From Bailinhaonella thermotolerans (GTDB lineage Bacteria > Actinomycetota > Actinomycetes > Streptosporangiales > Streptosporangiaceae): a stretch of DNA of 64,000 nucleotides. Below, piece by piece: positions 46,370 to 55,636 of the stretch. Under the pieces are notes generated by a model that did not search any database, was not told where the DNA came from, and was given only the letters and a program-made list of their open reading frames with translations. Position 1 is the stretch's first letter. Every line of letters starts with the position of its first letter. The translations under genes were made by a program, and so were the position numbers. The stretch lies in the NCBI RefSeq assembly GCF_003594875.1, contig NZ_QZEY01000008.1, positions 62,001 through 126,000 on the forward strand, read 5' to 3'.

Positions 46370-48160
46370 ATGGCGGGAACCCGAGCACTTCGCACGTTCA
46401 GCGCGCTGCTGACCCTGGGCGCGGCCCTCGCCGCCCCCGCGTCGGCGTTCGCCTCAGCGACCGGGGAGGCGGGCGCGGGCCGTACGGCGGGCGCGGTGGG
46501 CGCGAGCCGTACGGCGGGCGCGGCGGGAGCCGTCCCGGCCGGGCAGGCCCAGGGCGCTGCCGCCGGGAAGGTGGTCAGGGACGAGATCACGCTGGAGCTG
46601 GACAAGAGCGGGCTCGTGCGGGTCACCGAGAAGGCCGTCGTGGAGGGCGCCGGGTTCGAGCGGGCGCTGGTCACGCGGACCCGGCTGAACGACGAGCACG
46701 ACCGGCTCTACAAGATCTCCAATATCCGGCTGACGCGCGGCCAGGCCGCCGTGAAGCCCGAGGTGGACGTGCGCGGCGACAGCACGGTGATCAGGGCGCC
46801 GGGGTCGGGCCGCCAGGAGTACACCCTGAAGTACGACGTCAGCGGGGTCGTCGCACCGGTGCCCGGGGGCGAGGAACTGCGCTGGCACGCCGGCGGCGGA
46901 TGGGCCGTCCCCGCCGAGGCGGTCAAGGTCAAGGTCACCGGGCCCGCCCCGGTGCAGAGCGTGAACTGCTTCGCCGGGCACCTCGACTCGGCGGTCGGGT
47001 GCACGGGGATCTCGATGGAGCACACCGGCCTGGCGGCGGACTTCGAGCAGGGGAAGCTGGCGCCCGGCGAGGTCATGACGGTGATCGTCGGCTATCCCTC
47101 GGGCGCGACGGGGGCCCGGCCGCTGCTGGAGCGGCGCTGGACCTTCCAGAGCGCGTTCACGCTGAACTGGGTCACCGGCGGGGCGCTGCTCGGGCTGGTC
47201 GCGGTCCTGCTCGGCGGCGTCGGCCTGCTCGTGTGGACCCGCGGCCGGGACGAGCGCGTGGTCGGGGCCGAGACCCGGGCGGGCGACCACGCGCCGATCT
47301 CGCGGGACGGCGGTCGCACCGAGTTCGCGCCCCCGGACGGCGTGCGGCCGGGGCAGATCGGCACGCTCCTGGACGAGCAGGCCGACGTGGTGGACGTGAC
47401 CGCGACCATCGTGGACCTGGCGGTGCGCGGCTACCTGATGATCGAGGAGCAGCCCCGGCGGGCGTACGACGCGCCGGACTGGAAGCTCGTGCGGAACCCG
47501 AACGCGCCGGTGGGCGCGCTGCTGCCGTACGAGGCGGCGCTGTACGACGCGATCTTCGACGGGCGCGGGAGCGTGCTGCTCTCGCAGCTCCACGGCTCGT
47601 TCGCGAACGGCCTGGGCAAGGTACGCGACGAGCTGTACGACGACGTCGTGCGCCAGGGCTGGTTCGCGCGCCGCCCCGACGCGGTCCGCACGCGCTGGAC
47701 CACGATCGGCCTGGTCATCGCGGTGCTGGGCATCGCGGTGACCGTCGCCCTGGCCTGGTTCACGACGTACGGCCTGCTGGGCCTCGCCCTGATCATCGCG
47801 GGGGCGGCGCTCGCGGTGGGCGGCCAGTACATGCCCGCGCGGACGGCCAAGGGCGCGGCGGCGCTGGCGCACACCCTCGGCTTCCGCGACTACCTCTTCC
47901 ACGGGCGGGTCGAGGACGTGCCGGCGGACAAGCGCGTGGAGCTCTTCTCCCGCTACCTGCCGTACGCCGTCGTCTTCGACAACGTGGACCACTGGGCGCG
48001 CTGCGTCGCCGAGTTCAGCGGGAACGGCGCCGAGGCGGACCACCTGTACTGGTACCACGGGCCCGCCGAGTGGGACCTGTCCAGGTTCGCCGACAGCATG
48101 CGCACCTTCACCACGACCACCTCGGGCGCCATCTCCGCGGCGCGGGCCCTGCGTTCCTGA
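46370..48160 (+). CDS. DUF2207-domain membrane protein
   Basis: 596 residues. Signal peptide (about 1-28), an Ala/Gly-rich linker with two RTAGA units encoded by GCCGTACGGCGGGCG copies, then an extracellular DUF2207 beta domain (about 65-255) including VRVTEKAVVEGAGFERAL and RQEYTLKYDVSGVV. A membrane helix at about 268-290, a cytoplasmic domain with VTATIVDLAVRGYLMIEE (winged-helix-like), and a helix pair at about 440-485 follow. The cytoplasmic end is ELFSRYLPYAVVF. The architecture is that of YciQ/DUF2207 proteins, of unknown function. Confidence 0.85.
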   Translation: MAGTRALRTFSALLTLGAALAAPASAFASATGEAGAGRTAGAVGASRTAGAAGAVPAGQAQGAAAGKVVRDEITLELDKSGLVRVTEKAVVEGAGFERALVTRTRLNDEHDRLYKISNIRLTRGQAAVKPEVDVRGDSTVIRAPGSGRQEYTLKYDVSGVVAPVPGGEELRWHAGGGWAVPAEAVKVKVTGPAPVQSVNCFAGHLDSAVGCTGISMEHTGLAADFEQGKLAPGEVMTVIVGYPSGATGARPLLERRWTFQSAFTLNWVTGGALLGLVAVLLGGVGLLVWTRGRDERVVGAETRAGDHAPISRDGGRTEFAPPDGVRPGQIGTLLDEQADVVDVTATIVDLAVRGYLMIEEQPRRAYDAPDWKLVRNPNAPVGALLPYEAALYDAIFDGRGSVLLSQLHGSFANGLGKVRDELYDDVVRQGWFARRPDAVRTRWTTIGLVIAVLGIAVTVALAWFTTYGLLGLALIIAGAALAVGGQYMPARTAKGAAALAHTLGFRDYLFHGRVEDVPADKRVELFSRYLPYAVVFDNVDHWARCVAEFSGNGAEADHLYWYHGPAEWDLSRFADSMRTFTTTTSGAISAARALRS

Positions 48161-48294
48161 CCCGTCCCCGCGAGGCCGCGAGGACGGAGCAGGGCAAAGG
48201 ACACGAGGGGCGACCCCGGAGACGGCTCAGCGGCCGCTCAGGGGCGTTTCAGCGCCCGCCCAGGGCCGTTTCGGCGGCCGTGTCGGCGTCGTGG

Positions 48295-49242
48295 TCAGGG
48301 GCGGCCCTGGGTGAGGGTCTGGGCGCTCACGTGGCCGACGGGACGGCCGCCGCCGAGGATCGCGGGGGCGGCCAGCTCGGCCAGCTCCGGGGCGTCGAAG
48401 TCCAGGTCGCGCAGGAGGGCGACGGTGGCGGGGACGCGGGCGCGGACCGCGCCGTCCTCGACCTTGATCGCGCCGGCCCGGCCGTCGGCGTGGGCGAACA
48501 CGTCCACGCCCTCGGCCCCGGACTTCAGGAGGAGCCCGGGCAGGGCGCGCATCAGGGCGGCCTCGGGGCGGGTGGTGCCGGAGGTCCACTCCGGATGCGC
48601 CCGCATCGCGTCGGCGACGCGGCGCTCAGGCGTCCCCTCCTCGGCGAGCACCAGGTCGCGGAACGCGTGGGCGACCGCCGACAGCGACACCACGAACAGC
48701 GGCGCGCCGCAGCCGTCCACGCCGGTCGCGGCGATGCGCTGGCCGGTCAGGTCCTCCACGGTCTGGCGGATGACACGCTGGAGCGGGTGGGCGGGGTCGA
48801 GGTAGCTCTCCAGCGGCCAGTCGTTGGCCACGCAGGTCAGCAGCATCGCGGCGTGCTTGCCCGAGCAGTTCATGCGCAGGCGGCTCGGCCGGCCGCCGCT
48901 CGCCAGCAGCCGGTTGGCGACCTCCGGGTCGAGCGGGAGGTCCACCGGGCACTGGAGCGCGTCCTCGGTCAGGCCCGCCGAGCCGAGGATCTTCAGGACG
49001 CCCTCGACGTGGAAGTCCTCGCCCGAATGGCTCGCCGCGGCCAGCGCCAGCAGCTCCCCGTCGAGCTGGAGCCCGGCGCGCAGCATGCCGAGCGCCTGGA
49101 GCGGCTTCATCGCCGAGCGCGGCGAGACGAGCGCGCCCGCCTCGCCGTACTCGATGACCCGGTCCCCCGAAGCGCCGAGCCCGATCGCCCGGACCCGATG
49201 CCGGGACTCCACGAATCCCGAGCGCACCACCTCAATGATCAT
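48295..49242 (-). CDS. L-asparaginase, Rhizobium etli type II family
   Basis: 315 residues. It matches the asparaginase II family unrelated to the E. coli enzymes: EVVRSGFVESRHRVRAIGLG, ALVSPRSAMKPLQALGML, AAASHSGEDFHVEGVL and MNCSGKHAAMLLTCVANDW, where the Ser/Cys/Lys residues form the catalytic and metal sites. It hydrolyses asparagine to aspartate and ammonia. It is monocistronic; the 131 bp between it and the next gene contain a repeated CTTGACCGAGAGG unit near 49369. Confidence 0.88.
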   Translation of the reverse strand: MIIEVVRSGFVESRHRVRAIGLGASGDRVIEYGEAGALVSPRSAMKPLQALGMLRAGLQLDGELLALAAASHSGEDFHVEGVLKILGSAGLTEDALQCPVDLPLDPEVANRLLASGGRPSRLRMNCSGKHAAMLLTCVANDWPLESYLDPAHPLQRVIRQTVEDLTGQRIAATGVDGCGAPLFVVSLSAVAHAFRDLVLAEEGTPERRVADAMRAHPEWTSGTTRPEAALMRALPGLLLKSGAEGVDVFAHADGRAGAIKVEDGAVRARVPATVALLRDLDFDAPELAELAAPAILGGGRPVGHVSAQTLTQGRP

Positions 49243-49373
49243 GCAGGTAACGGTACCCCGAAAAGCGCAAATCGCCCATCCAACCCCATACTCCGTGGTA
49301 GGGGTCTACCTGGCCAGGCGGTCCACTTGACCCGGCGGCCCGCTCGGTCCGGCGGCCTGCTTGACCGAGAGGT

Positions 49374-50195
49374 CTACTTGACCGAGAGGAACTCGCGGGC
49401 GCGTGCGGGGTCCATCGGCGGGCGCTGGATGAGACGTGCCGCCTCCGCCGCCCGCGCGACCAGTTCCGCGTTGTCGCGGACCGGCCGGCCCCTGGCGTAC
49501 GTGAGGGTGTCCTCCATGCCCACGCGCAGGTGCCCGCCCGCCGACAGCGCCGCGAACATCACCGGCAGGGTGGTGCGCCCGATGCCGGTGGCCGACCACG
49601 TCGCCCCCGCCGGGAGCGCCCGCACGGCCGCCGCGAGCGTGGCCGTGTCGCCGGGCATGCCGCCGGGCACGCCCATGACCAGGTCGCAGTGCACGTGCCC
49701 GCCGTACGGCTCGCCGTACTCGTCCAGCAGCCGGTGCAGCGCGGCGACGTGGCCCAGGTCGAACAGCTCGAACTCCGGCACCACGCCCTTGGCCTGGGTC
49801 GCCCGGTAGAGCTCGGCCATGAACGGCCAGGGGTTCATGAACACGTCGTCGCCGAAGTTGACCGTGCCGCAGGTGAGCGAGCAGGCGTCCGGCGCCGCGT
49901 CGAGCACGCGCAGCCGGTCCTCGTAGGAGTCGGTGACCGCGCCCCCGGTCGAGAGCTGCACGATCAGGTCCGTGCTCTCCCGGAGCGCGGCCACGGTGTC
50001 GGTGAGCCGGGCGAGGTCCAGCGTGGGCCTGGCCGCGGCGTCCCGGATGTGCACGTGGATCACCGCCGCCCCGGCCGCCTCGCACCGCCGCGCGGTCTCC
50101 ACCAGCTCCTCCAGCGTGACCGGAAGGGCCGGGACCTCCGCCTTGTCCGCCTCGGCGCCGGTGGGCGCCACAGTGATCAGCGTCTCTGCCGTCAT
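49374..50195 (-). CDS. BKACE-family beta-keto acid cleavage enzyme (Kce-like)
   Basis: 273 residues from ATG 50195. DUF849 features: [20 protein letters not shown] at the N-terminus, the zinc motif [42 protein letters not shown] and [20 protein letters not shown]. The family condenses a beta-keto acid with acetyl-CoA, as in lysine fermentation (3-keto-5-aminohexanoate). The actual substrate here is unknown. It is divergent from dtd with a 19-bp gap. Confidence 0.88.
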   Translation of the reverse strand: MTAETLITVAPTGAEADKAEVPALPVTLEELVETARRCEAAGAAVIHVHIRDAAARPTLDLARLTDTVAALRESTDLIVQLSTGGAVTDSYEDRLRVLDAAPDACSLTCGTVNFGDDVFMNPWPFMAELYRATQAKGVVPEFELFDLGHVAALHRLLDEYGEPYGGHVHCDLVMGVPGGMPGDTATLAAAVRALPAGATWSATGIGRTTLPVMFAALSAGGHLRVGMEDTLTYARGRPVRDNAELVARAAEAARLIQRPPMDPARAREFLSVK

Positions 50196-50214
50196 ACCTG
50201 CGACAATGCACCCC

Positions 50215-50640
50215 ATGCGCGCCGTAGTCCAACGTGTCAGTTCCGCCCGTGTCGTCGTGGACGGCTCGGTGACGGGCGAGATCACCGGCCCCGGCCTCAT
50301 GGTCCTGGTGGGCGTGACCCACACGGACACGCGGGCCGAGGCGGCCAGGCTGGCCGCGAAGCTGTGGGGCCTGCGCGTCCTCGAAGGCGAGAAGTCCTGC
50401 TCCGACGTGAATGCCCCGCTCCTGGTCGTCAGCCAGTTCACGCTGTACGGCGACGCCCGCAAGGGCCGCCGCCCCACCTGGCAGGCCGCCGCCCCCGGCC
50501 CCGTCGCCGAGCCCCTGGTGGACGCGGTGGTGGAGGAGCTGCGCGCGCTGGGCGCCCACGTGGAGACGGGCGTCTTCGGCGCGGACATGAAGGTCACCCT
50601 GACCAACGAAGGCCCGGTCACCCTCATCCTCGACCTCTGA
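50215..50640 (+). CDS. dtd: D-aminoacyl-tRNA deacylase
   Basis: 141 residues from ATG 50215. It has all DTD hallmarks: [20 protein letters not shown] at the start, the catalytic-pocket motif [18 protein letters not shown] and the second motif [12 protein letters not shown] (a variant of NxGPVT). It removes D-amino acids from mischarged tRNA. It is slightly shorter than the usual 145-150 residues but complete. The start is 19 bp from the divergent BKACE start, so promoters overlap. Confidence 0.93.
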   Translation: MRAVVQRVSSARVVVDGSVTGEITGPGLMVLVGVTHTDTRAEAARLAAKLWGLRVLEGEKSCSDVNAPLLVVSQFTLYGDARKGRRPTWQAAAPGPVAEPLVDAVVEELRALGAHVETGVFGADMKVTLTNEGPVTLILDL

Positions 50641-50697
50641 GCCGGACATGGGCCACCCCGCGACGAACCACCGTGACGGGGTTACTAGTGTCCAGGT

Positions 50698-52080
<1,383 letters not shown>

Positions 52081-52283
52081 CCCACGCGCTGTGAGCGGGC
52101 CGGGATCCGTCCCGGCCCGCAGCCTTTCCCGGGCGTACGGCTCTCGCCGGCCTCCCCGGGCGGCTCGTGCCGGGCCCGCGCGGCCGTACGGCTCGCGCCA
52201 GGGCCGCCCCGGCGCGAGCCGTACGGCCGGGGCGGGAGCGGCCTCCGCGGGATGCGGGAGCGGCCTCCCGGATGCGGGAGGGG
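52081..52283. repeat. Gap with three GTACGGC palindromes between lpdA and ygfZ-like genes
   Basis: Convergent intergenic region. After the lpdA terminator come CGTACGGCTC (near 52135), GCCGTACGGCTC (near 52183) and GCCGTACGGCC (near 52219), each followed by GCGCCAG/GCGAGC-like sequence, then a GGGATGCGGGAG repeat pair at about 52240-52280. No gene. Confidence 0.65.
52095..52120. terminator. Terminator after lpdA
   Basis: GCGGGCCGGGA, loop TCCG and TCCCGGCCCGC form a perfect 11-bp stem 15 bp after the lpdA stop. Confidence 0.8.
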
Positions 52284-53267
52284 TCAGCGGATGCGGCGGC
52301 GCAGGCTGGGGTCGATCTGGACGTTGCGGCCGGCGTCCGGGGGGACGATGACGTCCTGGGTGGCCGCGACGCCGCCCGCCAGCAGGGTGGCGTCCACGGG
52401 GACCGTGCGCTTGACCAGGGCCAGGGCGATGGGGCCGAGCTCGTGGTGGCGGGCCGAGGAGCCCACGAAGCCGACCTTGGCGCCGTCCAGCTCCACCTCG
52501 GCGCCGTGCGGGGGCAGGGTGTCCACGCTGCCGTCGAGGTTGAGGAAGACCAGGCGGCGGGGCGGGTGGCCCAGGTTGTGGACGCGGGCGACGGTCTCCT
52601 GGCCCCGGTAGCAGCCCTTGGTGAGGTGGACGGCGCTGTCGATCCAGCCCACCTCGTGGGGGATGGTCTTGTGGTCGGTGTCGAGGCCGAAGCGGGGCCG
52701 GTGGGCCTCGATGCGCAGGGCCTCGAACGCCCAGATGCCCGCCGGGCGCAGGCCCAGCTCGTCCACGACGGCGGCGAGGCGGTCGCGCGGGACCAGCAGG
52801 TCGCGGCCGACCGCGATCGCGCCCGGGACCTCGGCGTCGGAGGACACAGTGACGACCGCGCGCTCGGCGGTGACGTCGGTGACCTCGACGCGGAGCATGA
52901 AGCGCATCGAGTCGAGGTACTTCACCAGGGGCCCGGCGGAGCCCGGCTCCACGTGCGCCCACACGGACTCGCCGTCGTCCACCAGCGTCAGGTGGTGCTC
53001 GACGTGGCCCTGGACGTCCAGGATCAGCGCCTCGGCCGGGGTGCCCGGCGCGAGGTCGTCGAGCTTCTGCGACGTGAGGTCGTTGAGCCACCGCAGCCGG
53101 TCGGCCCCGGACACCCGGACGACCTCGCGGTCGCCGCGATCGACCAGCCCCTCACCGCGCACCAGCGCGCGCTGTTCGGCGAAGGGGTCCCCGTAGTGCG
53201 CGGCGACGCCCTCGTCGGGGGACGAGGCGGCCACGGCCCCGGGCAGGCTCAACAGTGGGCTCTCCAT
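52284..53267 (-). CDS. YgfZ/GcvT-family folate-dependent Fe-S cluster protein
   Basis: 327 residues, GcvT-like fold. The diagnostic YgfZ signature LTKGCYRGQETVARVHNLG is near 215, preceded by DHKTIPHEVGWIDSA. YgfZ helps maintain certain Fe-S enzymes using tetrahydrofolate. In actinobacteria it lies next to a Fur-family gene, as here: the nur-like start is upstream on the same strand, and the 30-bp gap suggests an operon nur-ygfZ. C-terminal residues after NVQIDPSLRRRIR are short. Confidence 0.9.
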   Translation of the reverse strand: MESPLLSLPGAVAASSPDEGVAAHYGDPFAEQRALVRGEGLVDRGDREVVRVSGADRLRWLNDLTSQKLDDLAPGTPAEALILDVQGHVEHHLTLVDDGESVWAHVEPGSAGPLVKYLDSMRFMLRVEVTDVTAERAVVTVSSDAEVPGAIAVGRDLLVPRDRLAAVVDELGLRPAGIWAFEALRIEAHRPRFGLDTDHKTIPHEVGWIDSAVHLTKGCYRGQETVARVHNLGHPPRRLVFLNLDGSVDTLPPHGAEVELDGAKVGFVGSSARHHELGPIALALVKRTVPVDATLLAGGVAATQDVIVPPDAGRNVQIDPSLRRRIR

Positions 53268-53297
53268 GACTCCAAGCCTATGAGGTGATCGCGATGG

Positions 53298-53720
53298 TCA
53301 GGCTGAGCCGGCGCGGCAGTCGCTGCAGCGCCCGAAGACGGTCAGGTGGTGCACGTCGGTCTCGAACCCGAGCCGGGAGTCCAGCTCGGCCACCAGGCCC
53401 TCGACGATCTCCGGCTTGACCTCGGTGACCTTGTCACAGTCGCGGCACACCAGGTGGACGTGGTCGGCCTCGGACGCCAGGTGGTAGGTCGGCGCGCCGT
53501 GCCCCAGGTGGGTGTGCGTGACCAGGCCCAGCTCCTCCAGCAGCTCCAGCGTCCGGTAGACCGTGGAGATGTTGACGCCGCGGGCCGTGCGCTGCACCCG
53601 CGAGCAGATCTCCTCCGGCGTGGCGTGCTCCAGCTCGGCCACGGCCTCCAGCACCAGTTGCCGCTGCGGGGTGACCCGGTAGCCCCGCGCCCGGAGTTCC
53701 TCATGCCACGTCTCGGCCAT
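53298..53720 (-). CDS. nur: Fur-family metalloregulator, Nur (nickel uptake regulator) type
   Basis: 140 residues from ATG 53720. The winged helix is YRVTPQRQLVLEAVAELEHA with VNISTVYRTLELLEELGLV. Compared from memory with S. coelicolor Nur, offset by one residue, M-site His69, His71 and His125 are conserved, as are Ni-site His32, His87 and His89. The fourth Ni-site His (86 in Nur) is Ala85 here, with Glu84/Asp86 beside it. Two CxxC pairs (CRDC, CSDC) are typical of Fur zinc sites. It should repress nickel transport when nickel is bound. The perfect box upstream of nikMNQO at 5904-5922 is its likely target. Confidence 0.8.
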   Translation of the reverse strand: MAETWHEELRARGYRVTPQRQLVLEAVAELEHATPEEICSRVQRTARGVNISTVYRTLELLEELGLVTHTHLGHGAPTYHLASEADHVHLVCRDCDKVTEVKPEIVEGLVAELDSRLGFETDVHHLTVFGRCSDCRAGSA

Positions 53721-53876
53721 GACGCCGAGTCTATGGCGTCCTTCACCCGCTCCGGATTCCGTCCGCGGCCGGGGGGGCGGCGAACCGGCCCGCGCGCCCC
53801 GCATAGCGAACACATAGCGGACGTATATGCCGTAACAGGCAGACTTCTCTCACACCGAACGACGAGGGAGAACACC

Positions 53877-54329
53877 GTGAGCGAGACCACCACCGCCTAC
53901 GACGGGTTCACGGCCGAGGAGCGGGCCGCGATGAAGGACCACGCCCAGGAGATGAAGAAGGCGGCCCGCCGCACCTCGGCCGCGGAGAAGGCGGCGGAGG
54001 CCGCGCGGGACGTGCTCGCGAAGATCGCCGAGCTGGAGGGCTCGGACCGGGTCATGGCCGAGCGCGTCCACGCGGTCGTGACCGCCGCCGTGCCCGCCCT
54101 CGCCCCCAGGCTCTGGTACGGCCAGCCGGCCTACGCCCTGGACGGCAAGATCGTGTGCTTCTTCCAGCCCGCGTCGAAGTTCAAGACGCGCTACGCGACC
54201 CTCGGCTTCAGCGACCCCGCCCGGCTCGACGACGGCCCGATGTGGGCCACCGCGTTCGCCCTGACCGAGGTGACCCCCGAGGTGGAGGCGCGCATCGCCG
54301 ATCTCGTCAAGCGCGCGGCCGGCTCATGA
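53877..54329 (+). CDS. DUF1801-family protein (YdhG-like)
   Basis: 150 residues from GTG 53877 with GAGGGAG upstream. A helical N-terminal extension with high Lys/Ala content (EEMKKAARRTSAAEKAAEAA-like coil, about 20-50) precedes the DUF1801 domain: VVTAAVPALAPRLWYGQPAY with ALDGKIVCFFQPASKFK. The fold binds metal in the frataxin-like relatives, but function is unknown. It overlaps the 3' end of the convergent gene by 6 bp. Confidence 0.83.
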   Translation: MSETTTAYDGFTAEERAAMKDHAQEMKKAARRTSAAEKAAEAARDVLAKIAELEGSDRVMAERVHAVVTAAVPALAPRLWYGQPAYALDGKIVCFFQPASKFKTRYATLGFSDPARLDDGPMWATAFALTEVTPEVEARIADLVKRAAGS

Positions 54330-55265
54330 CGACGAATCATCCGACTCATCCGACCAGGAGACCCGCGCCCACTCCGGCGGATCCACGTCCCAGTCCTCCA
54401 GGTACGGCAGGGCCAGCCCGTCGAGCCCGTCGAGGGTCTCCCGGGCCTGCCGGAGCAAGTCGTCGAGCGGCGCGAGCCGTACCTCCGCCGGGGCGAGGAC
54501 CTCTATGATCCGCCCCAGGGCCTTCCGGTGTTGCTCGACGTAGCGCCGCATCGCCTCCTCGGGATACCAGAACTCGGGTGCGCGGAAGTAGCCGAATTCC
54601 GGGACGTCCTCATCCCGCGCATACGGCCACTTGTGCGCCAAGGACGACCGCTCCTCGCGTACCCTCCCGGCGAACTCCTCCAGCTCCGCCTGGACGTCGG
54701 CCGGCGTCTCCACCGTCGGCCGACCCGACATGGAGGTGTGCCAGTACACGGCGAGCCAGGGGCCGGCCAATGCCCGATCTCGGCCGTCGTACACCAGGCG
54801 TGGCCGAAGGCGGTAGAAGATCCTGCCAGGGGAGGCGCGCGTCTCCAGCCGCACCTGGAACCGGTCCACGTCCCCGCCCCTGATCACCTGTGAGAGCGGC
54901 ACGGCGACCGTCGTCCCCGCGGCCTCGGCGACCGGGGGCAACAGGGCCTCGTACGTCTCGGAGGCGGGCACTCCCCCGCGTATCCCCCCAAAGCCGCACC
55001 AGGGCAGGAAGGGATTGCGGGGGGACGCGGCGTCGGCGATCTCCAAGTCCAAGCGCTTGAGGAACGCGGGCTGCCCGCCCAGGTTCCGCAGCTTGACGTC
55101 CAAAGTCGGAGGTGACGGCGGCCAGGCCTCCTCGTCATCGCGGAACAGGCCGACGTCGACCAGCTCCAGTTCGGACTCGCTACGGTCGCGCGCCCGCAAC
55201 GCGGCCCACGCGCCCACTCCGGCGGCGGCGAGACCACCGGCGACGCCCAGGATCTCGGGGAGCAT
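54324..55265 (-). CDS. Membrane-anchored protein of unknown function
   Basis: 313 residues from ATG 55265, which starts with one membrane helix (EILGVAGGLAAAGVGAWAAL); no good Shine-Dalgarno is visible and an ATG at 55337 is possible. A beta-sandwich-like domain (TLDVKLRNLGGQPAFLKRLD, FQVRLETRASPGRIFYRLRP) is followed by a helical C-terminal region rich in Arg/Glu/Leu (YVEQHRKALGRIIEVLAP) and a Ser/Asp tail. I know no function. The composition is less GC-extreme than the neighbours in places. Confidence 0.7.
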   Translation of the reverse strand: MLPEILGVAGGLAAAGVGAWAALRARDRSESELELVDVGLFRDDEEAWPPSPPTLDVKLRNLGGQPAFLKRLDLEIADAASPRNPFLPWCGFGGIRGGVPASETYEALLPPVAEAAGTTVAVPLSQVIRGGDVDRFQVRLETRASPGRIFYRLRPRLVYDGRDRALAGPWLAVYWHTSMSGRPTVETPADVQAELEEFAGRVREERSSLAHKWPYARDEDVPEFGYFRAPEFWYPEEAMRRYVEQHRKALGRIIEVLAPAEVRLAPLDDLLRQARETLDGLDGLALPYLEDWDVDPPEWARVSWSDESDDSSS

Positions 55266-55337
55266 GGGGCGAACGTATGTCAGGTGCGCGGACCCCGCGA
55301 GGGGCGAGAGGAGGGGTGTTCGCCACCGGAAAAACAC

Positions 55338-55367
55338 TTGCCTCCCTTCTCGTCCCTCGCATAACGT
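55338..55367 (+). promoter_or_regulatory. Promoter of the 13-codon ORF
   Basis: TTGCCT (55338-55343) and TAACGT (55362-55367) are separated by 18 bp in a stretch that is unusually A-rich for this genome (GGAAAAACACTTG). Transcription would start near 55374, about 25 nt before the small ORF. Confidence 0.5.
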
Positions 55368-55398
55368 GCAAGCACGCGGAAAGGAGGTGGTCCAAACA

Positions 55399-55440
55399 AT
55401 GGTTGATCATAATTGGACTAGCGAGGTGGCTGTCCGCTAG
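55399..55440 (+). CDS. 13-codon ORF with strong Shine-Dalgarno (putative leader peptide)
   Basis: Encodes MVDHNWTSEVAVR and a TAG stop. The Shine-Dalgarno AAAGGAGGTGG is the longest match to the 16S anti-SD that I see anywhere in the window, with optimal spacing of about 8 nt. The segment is A/T-richer than the window average and low in GC3, unlike a chance ORF here. It is followed, after a 60-nt linker, by a structured RNA and terminator (55501-55583), and 196 nt later by a membrane-protein gene. Whether the peptide or the RNA is the functional product is unknown. Confidence 0.6.
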   Translation: MVDHNWTSEVAVR

Positions 55441-55500
55441 GTCGCCGACTCCGGACCCGTCCGGGCGTTCGACGCCTGGCGAATACACGGCAATCACCGG

Positions 55501-55583
55501 ACCCCCGAACCACCGGCGGGCATTCGTGCCCATTGGTCCAGCCGGTCCTCCCAATCCCGGGAGGAGCAGTTCGGGGGTTTTTA
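55501..55583 (+). ncRNA. Multi-helix RNA closing in an intrinsic terminator
   Basis: P1 is ACCCCCGAAC (55501-55510) with GTTCGGGGGT (55569-55578), 10 perfect pairs, followed by TTTTTA. Inside it P2 is ACCGGC (55512-55517) with GCCGGT (55541-55546), enclosing P3 GGGCA-TTCG-TGCCC with a UUCG tetraloop. P4 is TCCTCCC-AATCCC-GGGAGGA (7 pairs). This three-way arrangement with U-tract is far more structured than expected by chance. It could be an attenuator or riboswitch-like leader for the gene at 55637, or the 3' end of a small RNA that includes the 13-codon ORF. Confidence 0.65.
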
Positions 55584-55636
55584 TATGCCCTGATCTGGGA
55601 TCGTTGGGGGACTGTCCCCTCCCCCTGTGAGGTTCC

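Noticed and set aside
55441-55583. T-box or known metabolite riboswitch
   Set aside because: There is no specifier/antiterminator T-box core (TGGN bulge region) and the helices do not match cobalamin, SAM, TPP or NiCo layouts I know; kept only as an unknown structured RNA.
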